Shown here piece by piece: positions 1-8,625 of a DNA stretch of 64,000 nucleotides (position 1 is its first letter; every line of letters begins with the position of its first letter). Source of the stretch: JASHPR01 sp963795055 (GTDB lineage Bacteria; Actinomycetota; Actinomycetes; Streptosporangiales; Streptosporangiaceae); assembly GCA_963795055.1 (NCBI GenBank), contig CAWCGJ010000022.1, positions 1-64,000 on the forward strand, given 5' to 3'. The position numbers and the translations under genes are program-made. The notes beneath the pieces were generated by a model that saw nothing but the letters and a program-made list of their open reading frames with translations, searched no databases and was not told the DNA's origin.

Positions 1-601
1 CAGGGTCGCCGCTGAGGATGATCGGGCTGGCAGCCGGCGCTTGCAGTCTCAGCTCGGCTGGGAGCTGTTCAAGAAGTTCCTGGTGGTCCACCACCAGACC
101 GAAGACGACGTCGTGTGGCCCGTCCTGCGCGCCCGCGTGAAGGACGACCCCGACCGCGTTGCAGTGGTCGATGAGCTGGAAGCCGAGCATGCGGCCATCG
201 AGCCATGGTTCCTGGCGATCGATGGAGCGCGAGCCGACCAAAACGAGAGCGGTTCTCCTCTTGCCGACCTCGTCGGTGAGCTGGTGACGAGCTTGACTGC
301 CCACCTGGCCCATGAGGAGTCCGACGGTCTGGCCCTGATCGACGCGTTCCTTACTCCCGACGAGTGGCAAACCTTCGCCCGGGTCCACGGCGAGAGGTTG
401 ATCGGTGACGCTCCGACGTACGTGCCGTGGCTCCTCGACCAGGCAGACCCCGGTGCCGTGGAGAACTTCCTGAGCAACATCCCCCCGCCACTCGCTGCCG
501 GCTACCGGGAGCATTGGGCCGCGGACTACGCGGCTCTCCCGCTCTGGGACGCTCGCCGTGAGCCAATGCCCGCCAGCGTGCAAGGCGACCGAGGGGATTG
601 A
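1..601 (+). CDS. Hemerythrin-like HHE cation-binding domain protein (5' partial)
   Basis: The frame is open to the first base of the window, so the gene begins upstream; a TTG at 41 is in frame, but it lies inside what looks like the first helix of the domain. The motif VVHHQTEDDVVWPVL followed by a second histidine/glutamate cluster (LTAHLAHEESDGL) fits the hemerythrin HHE four-helix bundle, which binds a di-iron centre with His and Asp/Glu. The C-terminal part (YREHWAADYAALP) is a tail often found in actinobacterial members. It ends three bases before the next gene, a drug exporter, so the two are probably co-transcribed. Actinobacterial members are usually unassigned; oxygen or nitric oxide sensing is only a family-based guess. 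Confidence 0.8.
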   Translation, partial: RVAAEDDRAGSRRLQSQLGWELFKKFLVVHHQTEDDVVWPVLRARVKDDPDRVAVVDELEAEHAAIEPWFLAIDGARADQNESGSPLADLVGELVTSLTAHLAHEESDGLALIDAFLTPDEWQTFARVHGERLIGDAPTYVPWLLDQADPGAVENFLSNIPPPLAAGYREHWAADYAALPLWDARREPMPASVQGDRGD

Positions 602-604
602 GCC

Positions 605-2062
605 ATGTCGCTCCACGATTCGATTCAATCGGTGCAGGCCGGCCCGACATCCGCCGTCCAGCGCAAATTCGGCTTCGCGCTGATCGTCATCGCCACCGCG
701 CAGCTGATGCTGGTGCTCGACGACACCATCGTCAATGTGGCCTTGCCCAGCATGCAGCGGTCGCTTCACATCCCGACCTCCCACCTCAACTGGGTGGCGA
801 GCTTCTACGCGCTGACCTTCGGCGGCCTGCTCCTCGCCGGCGGACGCGCCGGTGACCTGTATGGACGACTGCGAATGTTCCGCGTCGGCATTGTCGTCTT
901 CGCCCTCGCCTCGATGGCGGGCGGGCTTGCTCCCAACGAGACGACGCTCCTCATCGCGCGGCTCGGTCAGGGATGCGGCGCGGCGATCGCTGCGCCCGGC
1001 GCCCTCTCGCTGCTGACCACCACCTTCCCTGCGGGGCCGGCGAGGACCAAGGCGATCGGTGTCTACGGTGCCATGGCGGGCGTCGGTTCAGTCTTGGGAC
1101 TCCTGCTGGGCGGGGCGCTGACCACCTACGTAAGTTGGCGATGGGTCCTCTTCATCAACGTGCCCATCGCGGTCCTCGTCCTCATCGGCAGCCGGGTGCT
1201 CGTCCCGGGCGACTCCGAACGCGGCTCGCTCGATCTGACCGGCGCAGTCACCGCCACGTTGGGCATCGGATCCGTCGTGTTCGGGTTGACGAGCGGCAAC
1301 ACGAACGGCTGGAACGCGCCGATCACACTTGCCTGCTTCGCGGCTGGTGCGGTGCTGCTCGCCGCCTTCGTGATCCTCGAACGCACCCGCCGCGCACCTC
1401 TCGTGCCGCTTGGGATCGTGCGCAACCGCAGCCGCGCCGGTGCCTACACCGTGATGCTGATGCTGGGGGCCGGCATGCTCGCCATGTTCTACCTGCTCAC
1501 CCTCTACATACAGATCGTGCGGCACTACTCGCCAATGCACACTGGTCTTGCCTATCTGCCCTTCGTCGCCGGCCTCGGTATCGCCGTAGGCGGCATCGGC
1601 CCCAAGCTGTTCGACAAACTTCCAGCAAGAGCTGTGATTGCCGCCGGGCTGATCATCTATGCCGGCGCGCTCGCCTGGTGCGTCTGCGCCCTCTCTCCAA
1701 CATCCGGCTACTTCGTGGCGATCCTCCCAACCCTTGTTGCCGGGGGATTCGGAGGGGGACTGGTCTTCTTGGGTGCTACGGCCGTCGCCGTGCATGGCGT
1801 CGCACCGCAAGAAAGCGGCTCTGCCGCGAGTCTGCAGAACGCCGGGGTCCAGGTCGGAGCCTCCATCGGCCTGAGCGCGCTGGCCGCCACCGCCTCGATC
1901 GTCACCAGGAATCATCTGGCTAGCCACATGACCGCGACGGCCTTGACTGACGGGTACGCCGCTGGCCTGCTTGCCGGCGCCGCCATCTTCGCGCTCGGTG
2001 CACTGGTGGCGCTGTTCGCCATCAACATCCGTGTCAGCGCCGAAGAGGTTGCCGGTCACTGA
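605..2062 (+). CDS. MFS transporter, DHA2 (EmrB/QacA-like) family, 14 TM
   Basis: This 485-residue membrane protein matches the 14-helix DHA2 drug:H+ antiporters. Visible family motifs are LDDTIVNVALP (residues 38-48, motif D1), GGRAGDLYGR (about 79-88, motif A) and the glycine-rich antiporter motif C region GVYGAMAGVGSVLGLLLGG. SWRWVLFINVP follows, as is usual in the EmrB/QacA group. The ATG at 605 follows the upstream hemerythrin stop by three bases, with GAGGGG as ribosome site. It probably exports a toxic organic compound across the cytoplasmic membrane; the substrate cannot be read from sequence. No adjacent TetR or MarR gene is seen, so the regulator is likely outside the window. Confidence 0.9.
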   Translation: MSLHDSIQSVQAGPTSAVQRKFGFALIVIATAQLMLVLDDTIVNVALPSMQRSLHIPTSHLNWVASFYALTFGGLLLAGGRAGDLYGRLRMFRVGIVVFALASMAGGLAPNETTLLIARLGQGCGAAIAAPGALSLLTTTFPAGPARTKAIGVYGAMAGVGSVLGLLLGGALTTYVSWRWVLFINVPIAVLVLIGSRVLVPGDSERGSLDLTGAVTATLGIGSVVFGLTSGNTNGWNAPITLACFAAGAVLLAAFVILERTRRAPLVPLGIVRNRSRAGAYTVMLMLGAGMLAMFYLLTLYIQIVRHYSPMHTGLAYLPFVAGLGIAVGGIGPKLFDKLPARAVIAAGLIIYAGALAWCVCALSPTSGYFVAILPTLVAGGFGGGLVFLGATAVAVHGVAPQESGSAASLQNAGVQVGASIGLSALAATASIVTRNHLASHMTATALTDGYAAGLLAGAAIFALGALVALFAINIRVSAEEVAGH

Positions 2063-2234
2063 GGACAAATTGCCAGATAGGGGAGGCGTGTCCGCCGGAT
2101 CACGGCTCCCGCTCGGCCGCGAGCTCGATGGCTGCCGGCCAGGTTCTGGGCTGGGACGACCTGGATTGGTCAATACCGCACGGCTCCGCCTGAGCGGCCG
2201 TCCCCGCGCATCCCGGCGACAGGCCGTCGCGCAT

Positions 2235-2265
2235 TATCGCATAAAAGGACCCACTTTACGCGATA
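2235..2265. repeat. Inverted repeat in the gap between the exporter and the transposon remnant
   Basis: Arms TATCGCATAAA (2235-2245) and TTTACGCGATA (2255-2265) are inverted copies with one mismatch and a 9-bp spacer. The shape resembles a recombinase binding site or a transposon end. It is the only structure seen in the 273-bp gap 2063-2335 apart from a small stem CCAGCG/CGCTGG at about 2318-2337, which could act as a weak terminator for the minus-strand gene. Confidence 0.4.
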
Positions 2266-2335
2266 GCCTGGTCAGCCACCAGGTGTGACCTTGAGAGCTC
2301 AATGGCGTAGAAATTCCAGCGCTATCTGTCGCTGG

Positions 2336-3229
2336 TCAGACGGTGCCGATGACCAGCGATTCTCGCGCGGTCTCGACGACTTCCCGGCTGATGACGCTCA
2401 GTCCGTTGATCTCCAGCACGCGGGTGATCTGGGCGAAGAGCCGCTGGACGAGCCGGAAGTTCCCGCTGGTGATGCGGTGGACGGCGGCGATGGCCTCGGT
2501 GTCGGTGAAGTCGTCTGGGGACAGCGTCAGGCCTAGTGCGGCCCAGTGGCGTTGCAGGACGAAGGCGAGCTCGCCGGCTGACAGTGGCCGGTATTCGTGG
2601 ACGAACCCGATACGGCTGTAGAGCTGGGGGTAGCGGGCCAGGCGCTTCTCGATGCCGGGCATCCCGATGAGGATCACGCCTATCTGGCTGCGGTCGTAGT
2701 GATCGCGCAGCTGCTCCAGGCCCGGGGTCTTGAGCCGGTCAGCCTCATCGACGATCAGGAGCTCGGTGTACAAGGGACTGCCGTGCGCGGCGCCGCGGGC
2801 GCGAGGATCCGACGGCCCGGCGGTGCGGATGATCGACAGGTACTGGCCAAGGGCCACGAGGTCCTTGCTCAGGACGCGAGGTGTCACGCTGAGGGTTGGC
2901 GTGTACAGCAGCGTGTGGAGGTCATCGCGGTCCCGCGCCTGGGTGTAGCTGCTGCGCCAGCGGCTGAGCATCGGCTCGAGTTCGTCCCAGCGGGCGTACT
3001 GCCGGGCCGATAGGGTCTTGCCGACACCCGGCTGGCCGTAGCACAGGCCGATGTAGCGGTCGTGCCGGCAGGCGTCGGCGAACTCGGTGAAGCGCCGGTG
3101 CTCCTTGGTGGTCAGGAACTGCGGCCGTTCGAGGGCTACAGAACTGTCGTCGCCGGGCGGGACGGCCAGGTCCTCGGTCGCCTGCTGCTTGCGGGCGTGC
3201 TCCCGGGTCCTGTTCTTGTTCGTGGTCCA
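2336..3229 (-). pseudogene. tniB: TniB-like transposition AAA+ ATPase, start region disrupted
   Basis: The reading frame encodes an AAA+ ATPase of the TniB/IstB/TnsC group, which helps a DDE transposase choose and activate targets. Walker A is GQPGVGKT (encoded at 3037-3014), Walker B is ELLIVDEADRL, and an arginine-finger region follows. Coding similarity extends upstream to about 3229, but no start codon lies in this frame there. The ATG at 3230 has a good ribosome site (GAGAGGA) but is one base out of frame; deleting one G after that ATG gives M-TTNKNRTREHARK and joins the frames. The gene therefore looks inactivated by a +1 change, or misread at this base. It follows the transposase gene directly, as in tniAB operons. 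The first in-frame ATG at 2971 would remove Walker A. Confidence 0.75.
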
Positions 3230-3236
3230 TGCCGGG

Positions 3237-3991
3237 CTACTCCTCTCGGTACCGCTTGAGCCGGGGCCGCTCGGGCGGCGCCGGCGGCTTCGGCAGGGCG
3301 GGGATGCCGGGCGGCGCCGGGCGGTGGACCCCGATCAGCCGGTCGACGACGCCGGCCCGCTCGCCGAGCCGGGCCCGCAGTTCCCGGCGGCGGGCGTTGC
3401 GGGCCGCGGTGATCTCTTTGAGGCTGATGGTGCGGTCGGCCAGGTCGGGGCAGATCGCCCGGCACAGGAAGCGGTCCTGGTAGAAGATCCGGATCTCGGC
3501 CATGTCGCGCGGGTCGTAGCGGATGATGACGTTCTCGCCGACGTAGGCGGCCAGCACCGGGTCCAGGTAGCGCAACGACTGGAAGTGGATGCCGTCGGGG
3601 TGGATCGTGCGGGCCTGGGCGAGGGTGAGCAGCAGCAGGTCCAGCTGTTCCAGCGAGTCGGGCATCCGGGGGATGAACGCACCGGACTCCCACCGCTGCT
3701 GCGGCGGCTGGCCGGTCTCGCTGTGCGCGGTGATGTTATAGACCTTGCGGATGAACATCCCGATTGCCTCGTCCAGCTCGGCCAGGCTGAGCCGGGCCTG
3801 CCCGGCCCGGTCCTTGGCGCCGCGGGGGGCGTGGCCGGGCAGGTGCGGCAGGCACATCTGGTTGACGGTGCCGAAGATCCGCTCCACCTTCCCCCGGCCA
3901 CGGGGCTGCCCGGGAGAACCGGGCCTGGATCCGCAGGTCGGCCATCACCTGCTCCAGGTGGGCGGAGGTGAAGTCGGATCCGTGATCGACG
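3237..3991 (-). pseudogene. tniA: TniA-like DDE (rve) transposase, truncated and frameshifted
   Basis: Only the C-terminal half remains. It begins at VDHGSDFTSAHLE, which carries the second catalytic Asp of the rve/DDE fold, then breaks frame at about 3895-3905. It continues in the neighbouring frame as RGRGKVERIFGTVNQ (the catalytic Glu) through a Mu-transposase-type C-terminal region to the stop at 3237. The N-terminal DNA-binding and first-Asp half is absent. The break coincides with the 6-bp TCGACG at 3986-3991 where the RIT-A end begins, so RIT insertion cut the gene. The missing half is not found on the other side of RIT-A, which implies a later deletion or rearrangement. The stop overlaps the ribosome site of tniB. 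Confidence 0.8.
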
Positions 3992-4017
3992 TTGTGCCGA
4001 GGTCGGCACAACGTCGA
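3986..4017. repeat. 32-bp perfect palindrome at left end of RIT-A (linker site)
   Basis: TCGACG, TTGTGCCGA, GG, TCGGCACAA and CGTCGA run in order with perfect dyad symmetry (15+2+15). The inner 20 bp pair two 9-bp recombinase arms. The outer 6 bp are mirror copies of one sequence, as expected if they are crossover spacers. The same design recurs at the right end of RIT-B and, with one mismatch, at the right end of RIT-A. Confidence 0.85.
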
Positions 4018-4099
4018 TTGTGCCGAGCAGCGGATTATGCCGACCTCGGCGGGAAGGGCCTGCTCACCGGCGGTGAGCGGGCAGAAAGTATCGGCATAA
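4018..4099. repeat. RIT-A left terminal region (recombinase arm array)
   Basis: Arm TTGTGCCGA (4018-4026), 8 bp, arm TTATGCCGA (4035-4043), 47 bp, inverted arm TCGGCATAA (4091-4099). The two facing TTATGCCGA arms and the 47-bp distance are matched exactly at the right end of RIT-A and, with TTATCCCGA arms, at both ends of RIT-B. Confidence 0.85.
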
Positions 4100-4121
4100 T
4101 CCTGGGGTTTGTGATCATCCT

Positions 4122-4149
4122 GGTTCCTCCGATCTCAGAGGGAGGAACC
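4122..4149 (+). promoter_or_regulatory. Hairpin masking the ritA ribosome-binding site (RIT-A)
   Basis: GGTTCCTCC (4122-4130) and GGAGGAACC (4141-4149) form a perfect 9-bp stem around a 10-nt loop that contains ATCTCA. The downstream arm is the Shine-Dalgarno sequence itself, four bases before the ATG at 4151. An equivalent stem with the same loop core precedes ritA of RIT-B, which suggests a conserved translational control of the trio. Confidence 0.7.
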
Positions 4150-4150
4150 G

Positions 4151-5368
4151 ATGGGAAGACCGGCAAGCAAGGTCACCAGGGTGCGGGTAACCGGGCCATT
4201 AGCGCAGTTCGCGCCGAGGCTGAAAGCGAAGCTGCGGGAGTGCGGGTATACGCCGCTGTCGGCGGTGAACGTGATGCGGCTGATGGCGCACCTGAGTCGC
4301 TGGCTGGATGCCAGCGGGCTCAGCGCGGCCGAGCTGACGGGCGAGCGGGTGGAGCAGTATGTGGCCGCGCGGCGCGCTGAGGGCCGCACGTCGGCGTTGC
4401 TGCCGCGTAGTCTGGCGCCGATCCTGGCTGTGCTGGCCGAGGCCGGGGCGCTGGTCCCGGAGACCGCGGCCGTGCCGGCCACCGGGCAGGAGGTGCTGCT
4501 GTCGGACTTCCGGCGGCATCTGCTGGGCGAGCGGGCGCTGACGGCTTCGACGGCGGCCGCTTATGTCGCGTATGCTCGCCGGTTCCTGGCCGGCGTGGAC
4601 GGCGAGGGGCTGGGCGGGCTGACGGCTGGGGACGTCACGCGCGCGGTGGCCGCTGAGGCCCAGGCGGTGTCGGCGTCCTCAGCGCAGTATTTCGTCGTCG
4701 CGCTGCGCGCGTTCTTGCGGTTCTGCTTCCTCGAAGGGCTGCTGGACGGCGACCTGGCCGGGGCTGCGCTGGCGGTGACGGTGCGCCGCCGCTCGCCGCT
4801 GCCGAAGGGGATCAGCCGGGCTGAGGCGCGGGCGCTGCTGGCCGCCTGCGACCGGCGCCGTCCGGTAGGCCGGCGTGACTACGCCGTGCTGGTGACGCTG
4901 CTGCGGCTGGGCCTGCGGGCCAGCGAGGCCGCCGCTTTGACGCTGGATGATATCGACTGGCGGGCCGGGGAGCTCACGGTGCACGGCAAGGGCCGCCGCG
5001 ACGAGCGGCTGCCGCTGCCCGCCGACGTGGGCGAGGCGATCGCCGCCTATCTCACCCGCGGGCGGCCGGCCACCGGGTGCCGGGAGGCGTTCGTGCGCGC
5101 GGTGGCGCCGGCCGGGCCGCTGGGCCGCGGCGGGATCTCGTTCATCGTCCGCCGCGCCTGCCAGCGGGCCGGGATCGCTGAGGTCGGGGCGCACCGGCTG
5201 CGGCACACCGCCGCCTGCCAGATGGCCGAGGCGGGCGCGCCGCTGACCGAGATCGGCCAGGTGCTCCGCCACAAGAGCCTGGCATCGACGGCGAACTACG
5301 CCCGGGTCAGCGTCGCGGAGCTACGCACACTGGCCCGGCCCTGGCCGTCAGCAGGTGGCCGGGCATGA
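4151..5368 (+). CDS. ritA: RIT-A tyrosine recombinase RitA
   Basis: This 405-residue phage-integrase-family recombinase is complete. The N-terminal half is a SAM-like core-binding region. The C-terminal catalytic domain shows R256 (LGLRASE), K280 (VHGKGRRDE), H348 and R351 (HRLRH), H374 (LRHKS) and the nucleophile Y383 (ANYARV). The ATG at 4151 is chosen for the strong GGAGGA directly upstream, which is held in a hairpin. The stop overlaps the ritB start as ATGA, so the trio is translationally coupled. It would cut and rejoin DNA at the TTATGCCGA-type arms. No frameshift is seen in this gene, unlike ritB beside it. Confidence 0.92.
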   Translation: MGRPASKVTRVRVTGPLAQFAPRLKAKLRECGYTPLSAVNVMRLMAHLSRWLDASGLSAAELTGERVEQYVAARRAEGRTSALLPRSLAPILAVLAEAGALVPETAAVPATGQEVLLSDFRRHLLGERALTASTAAAYVAYARRFLAGVDGEGLGGLTAGDVTRAVAAEAQAVSASSAQYFVVALRAFLRFCFLEGLLDGDLAGAALAVTVRRRSPLPKGISRAEARALLAACDRRRPVGRRDYAVLVTLLRLGLRASEAAALTLDDIDWRAGELTVHGKGRRDERLPLPADVGEAIAAYLTRGRPATGCREAFVRAVAPAGPLGRGGISFIVRRACQRAGIAEVGAHRLRHTAACQMAEAGAPLTEIGQVLRHKSLASTANYARVSVAELRTLARPWPSAGGRA

Positions 5369-6290
5369 GCGAGCTGTCTGGTCACCTGGAGGACTACCTG
5401 CGGCTGCGCCGGACGCTGGGCTTCAAGCTGGAGTTCCCCGGGCACGTGCTGCCCAGCCTGATCGGCTACCTGGAGGCGGCCGGCGCTGCCACGATCACCG
5501 GCGAGCTGGCGGTCGCCTGGGCCGGGCTGCCCCGCGGCGTGTTGCCCATCATGTGGGCGCACCGGCTGGGAGCCGCCCGCGGGTTCGCCCGCTACTTGAA
5601 GACCATCGACCCGGCCACCGAGGTGCCCCCAGCCGGGATCTGGCCCTCGGTCAGTCCCCGTCCCCAGCCCTACATCTGGGCAGAGGCCGACATCGGCCGC
5701 CTGCTCGCAGCCGCGCGGGCGCTGCGCCCGCCGCTACGGGCCGCGACCTACGAAACCCTGTTCGGGCTGATCGCGGCCACCGGCCTGCGGCTGGGCGAAG
5801 CCATAGCCCTGGACCGGGCCGACACCGACCTGGACGAGGGGGTACTCACCATCGCCGACGCCAAGTTCGGCCTGTCCCGCCTGGTGCCCGTGCACCTGAG
5901 CGTCACCAGCCAGCTGCGAAAGTACGCGGTCCGCCGGGACCAGCTATGCCCCTGCCCGGCAACAACACGGTTCTTCGTCTCCACCGTCGGCACGCCGCTG
6001 CGCACCAGCCTGGCCGACCGCGCCTTCGCCCAGCTCACCACCGCCCTGGGCCTGCGCACCGTGGCGTGCCGTCCCCGGGTTCATGATCTGAGACATTCGT
6101 TCGCGGTGCGCCAGCTGATCGAATGGCACCGAGACGGCGGCGACGTCGCGCGCCCGGATGCCGGTGCTGTCGGCCTACCTCGGCCACGTCGAGCCCTGCC
6201 AGCACCTACTGGTACCTGACCGCGGTCCCGGAGCTGATGGCCGAGGCGGCCGCTGCCCGCCTCGACCAGGGAGCAGGCCGTGACCGCGCT
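5365..6290 (+). pseudogene. ritB: RIT-A tyrosine recombinase RitB, two +1 frameshifts
   Basis: The gene starts at ATG 5365 (ATGA overlap with ritA) and reads well up to RVHDLRHSFAV...DGGDVA at about 6150. Catalytic residues are visible in ATGLRLGEA, DAKFGLSRLVP and HDLRH. The frame then breaks; comparison with RitB of RIT-B shows that one extra C (about 6157) and one extra T (about 6197) move SAYLGHVEP and STYWYLTAVPEL, including the catalytic His and Tyr, into two other frames. As read, the protein would end at 6219 without its nucleophile. Either the copy is dead or these are sequencing indels. The end is uncertain because the ritC GTG overlaps here. Confidence 0.8.
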
Positions 6291-6314
6291 CGCCGCGACG
6301 CTGCAGGCGTTCTT

Positions 6315-6414
6315 CACCGATTACCCCGAGGCCGTCGTTATCCCGATGCCCGCGCTGAATGGCTGCTCGGTGCGGGCGCCGGGTTCCGTGTGATCGGGAT
6401 AATTCACAGGCTGT
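6315..6414. repeat. RIT-B left 100-bp terminal inverted repeat
   Basis: It matches the reverse complement of 9600-9699 with one mismatch near 6375. In order: CACCGA (target 6-mer), arm TTACCCCGA (6321-6329), 8 bp, arm TTATCCCGA (6338-6346), 47 bp, inverted arm TCGGGATAA (6394-6402). Confidence 0.93.
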
Positions 6415-6436
6415 GCCGCCTGACGGGAAGAGGCTG

Positions 6437-6462
6437 AACTCCTCATCTCACATCGAGGAGTT
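6437..6462 (+). promoter_or_regulatory. Hairpin masking the ritA ribosome-binding site (RIT-B)
   Basis: AACTCCTC (6437-6444) and GAGGAGTT (6455-6462) form a perfect 8-bp stem with a 10-nt loop starting ATCTCA. GAGGAG is the Shine-Dalgarno of the ATG at 6467. Stem sequence differs from RIT-A, but loop length, loop core and position are kept. Confidence 0.7.
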
Positions 6463-6466
6463 GATC

Positions 6467-7699
6467 ATGCACAGCACATCACCAGTGGTTGTCCCGGGAC
6501 CGTTGGCGCCGTTCGCGAACGGGTTCGACGCAGAGCTGGCCCGGCTGGGGTACACGCCGGATTCGGCCTACGGGCAGCTGCGGCTGGCGGCCGAGCTGAG
6601 CGCCTGGCTCGCCAGCGCCGGGATCGGCCCGGCGGAGGTGACAGCGGAGACGATCGCGATGTTCGTGGCCGAGCGCCGCGCCGACGGGCACTCCCGCGGC
6701 CGCGCCGGCCGGGCGTTCGCGCCGCTAGTGGGTTACCTGCGCGGGCTCGGCGTGGTCCCGCCGGCGGCGGACGCGGTGGCGACGGCGACGGCGCCGGCGG
6801 ACCAGCTGCTGGCGCGTTACCGCAGCTACCTGATCAGTGAGCGGGGCCTGCAGGATCGGACCTGCCGCGGCTACGTGCACCTGGTCCGCCCGTTCATGGC
6901 CGGCCGGGTTATCGCCGGGACCCTTGACCTTCAGGGCGTGACGTCCGCTGACGTCACCGGCTTCCTGGTGCAGGTGAGCCACGCCAGCCCGGCCAGGACC
7001 TGCCAGGCCACGGCCACTGCGCTCCGGTCGCTGCTGCGCTTCCTGCACCTCGATGGCCATGTCCCGGCCACGTTACTGGCCGCGGTCCCGCCGGTGGCCC
7101 GCTGGAGGCTGGCGGGCCTGCCGCGCGGGCTGGACCCGGCGCAGGTGCGGGCGCTGCTGGCCAGCTGCGACCCCTGCAGCGCAATCGGCGTGCGCGACCA
7201 TGCGATCCTCATCGTGCTGGCGCGGCTTGGGCTGCGCGCCGCCGAGCTGAGCGGGCTGCTGCTGGACGACATCCGGTGGCGGTCAGCGCAGATCGTCATC
7301 CGCGGCAAGGGGCACCGGCACGACATCCTGCCGCTGCCGCCCGATGTCGGCGATGCCCTGGCCGGCTACCTGCGGGCAGTCCGGCCGCGCAACGCGGCGG
7401 ACCGGCACCTGTTCATCCGCGCCAAGGCGCCGCTGACCGGCCTGACCAGCACCGGCATCACAGTGATCGTGGCTGCGGCCGGACGGCGCGCCAGCGTTGA
7501 ATCGGCGACACCACACCGGCTCCGTCACTCGGCGGCGACCACCGTCCTGCAAGCCGGCGCGGGCCTGGCCGAGGTCGGCCAGCTGCTTCGTCATGTCTCG
7601 CCGATGACCACGGCGCTGTATGCGAAAACTGATCTGCGGGCGCTGCGCCCGCTGGCTCGCCCGTGGCCTGCGGCCCCGGCGGGCGGTGCGGCGTCATGA
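6467..7699 (+). CDS. ritA: RIT-B tyrosine recombinase RitA
   Basis: A complete 410-residue tyrosine recombinase homologous to RitA of RIT-A. The ATG at 6467 is preferred over the upstream in-frame ATG at 6359, because the latter lies inside the terminal inverted repeat and has no ribosome site, while 6467 follows GAGGAG. Catalytic residues appear as LGLRAAELSG (Arg), IRGKGHRHD (Lys), HRLRHS (His/Arg), LLRHVSP (His) and TALYAKTDL (Tyr nucleophile). The stop TGA overlaps the ATG of ritB. Together with RitB and RitC it should act on the TTATCCCGA-type arms at the element ends. Divergence from RitA of RIT-A shows these are different RIT families rather than recent copies of each other. Confidence 0.92.
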   Translation: MHSTSPVVVPGPLAPFANGFDAELARLGYTPDSAYGQLRLAAELSAWLASAGIGPAEVTAETIAMFVAERRADGHSRGRAGRAFAPLVGYLRGLGVVPPAADAVATATAPADQLLARYRSYLISERGLQDRTCRGYVHLVRPFMAGRVIAGTLDLQGVTSADVTGFLVQVSHASPARTCQATATALRSLLRFLHLDGHVPATLLAAVPPVARWRLAGLPRGLDPAQVRALLASCDPCSAIGVRDHAILIVLARLGLRAAELSGLLLDDIRWRSAQIVIRGKGHRHDILPLPPDVGDALAGYLRAVRPRNAADRHLFIRAKAPLTGLTSTGITVIVAAAGRRASVESATPHRLRHSAATTVLQAGAGLAEVGQLLRHVSPMTTALYAKTDLRALRPLARPWPAAPAGGAAS

Positions 7700-8625
7700 C
7701 CGCGCTGCGTGCGCAGCTGGCCGGCTACCTCAGTCTCCGCCGCGGCATGGGCCACCAGCTCAGCGGCGCCGAGTACCTGCTCACCGCGTTCGTCGGATAC
7801 CTGGACGGCCACGATGCCGCCACCGTCACCGTCGAGCATGCCCTGGCCTGGGTGACCCTCCCGGCCACGGCGTCGGCAGGGTATCTGAGCCAGCGGATGT
7901 CGGCGGTCCGCGGCTTCGCCGCCTACCTGCATAGCCTCAGTGCCGAGCATCAGATCCCGCCGCCGGGCTTGTTCCCCTCCGGTCGCACCCGGCGGGCGGT
8001 GCCTTACCTGTATTCCAGCAGCGACCTCGCCACGCTGATGGCTGCCACCGCCGGGCTGCGTTTCCCGCTGCGGCAGGCGACCTACCGCACGCTCATCGGC
8101 TTGCTGGCCGTCAGCGGCTTGCGGATCAGCGAAGCGATCCGCCTTGACGACACCGACGTCGACCACGCCGGCAACCTGCTGCAGGTGCGGGACTCTAAGT
8201 TCGGCAAGAGCAGGCTGGTTCCCATGCATCCCGCCACCGCCTGCGAGCTAGCCGGCTATCAGCGCAGCCGCGACCGGTGGCACCCGGCGCCGCACGATCC
8301 AGCGCTGTTCATCTCCCCGGCCGGCACCCGGCTGCGCTACCGCAACGTCCTGGACACCTTCACCGCTTTGGTGGCCGCGGCTGGCCTGCCGTCCCGGCCG
8401 GGCAGGTGCCGCCCGCGGATCCATGATCTCCGGCATTCGCTGGCGGTCACGACCCTTCTGGCCTGGTACGCCGACGGCGGTGACGTGCAGGGGCGGCTAC
8501 CGCTGCTGTCCGCCTTCCTGGGACACGCCGACCCGGCCAGCACCTACTGGTACCTGTCGGCATCCCCGGAGCTCATGGCTGCTGCCGGGGCCCGGCTCGA
8601 CGGCTACCTGGCAGGCCGGCCATGA
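7696..8625 (+). CDS. ritB: RIT-B tyrosine recombinase RitB
   Basis: A complete 309-residue recombinase. The ATG at 7696 overlaps the ritA stop (ATGA) and is chosen over an upstream in-frame ATG at 7663 because of this coupling and alignment with RitB of RIT-A. Catalytic residues are visible in VSGLRISEAI (Arg), DSKFGKSRLVP (Lys), RIHDLRHSLAV (His/Arg), FLGHADP (His) and STYWYLS (Tyr). It keeps the C-terminal part that is frameshifted in RIT-A. Its stop overlaps the ritC ATG at 8622. RitB lacks a long N-terminal extension and may rely on RitA and RitC for arm binding; this is inference. Confidence 0.92.
   Translation: MTALRAQLAGYLSLRRGMGHQLSGAEYLLTAFVGYLDGHDAATVTVEHALAWVTLPATASAGYLSQRMSAVRGFAAYLHSLSAEHQIPPPGLFPSGRTRRAVPYLYSSSDLATLMAATAGLRFPLRQATYRTLIGLLAVSGLRISEAIRLDDTDVDHAGNLLQVRDSKFGKSRLVPMHPATACELAGYQRSRDRWHPAPHDPALFISPAGTRLRYRNVLDTFTALVAAAGLPSRPGRCRPRIHDLRHSLAVTTLLAWYADGGDVQGRLPLLSAFLGHADPASTYWYLSASPELMAAAGARLDGYLAGRP

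Noticed and set aside
3335..4009. Long Ser/Arg/Pro-rich frame opposite or beside tniA as a gene
   Set aside because: It is an out-of-frame reading of the transposase remnant with unnatural composition.
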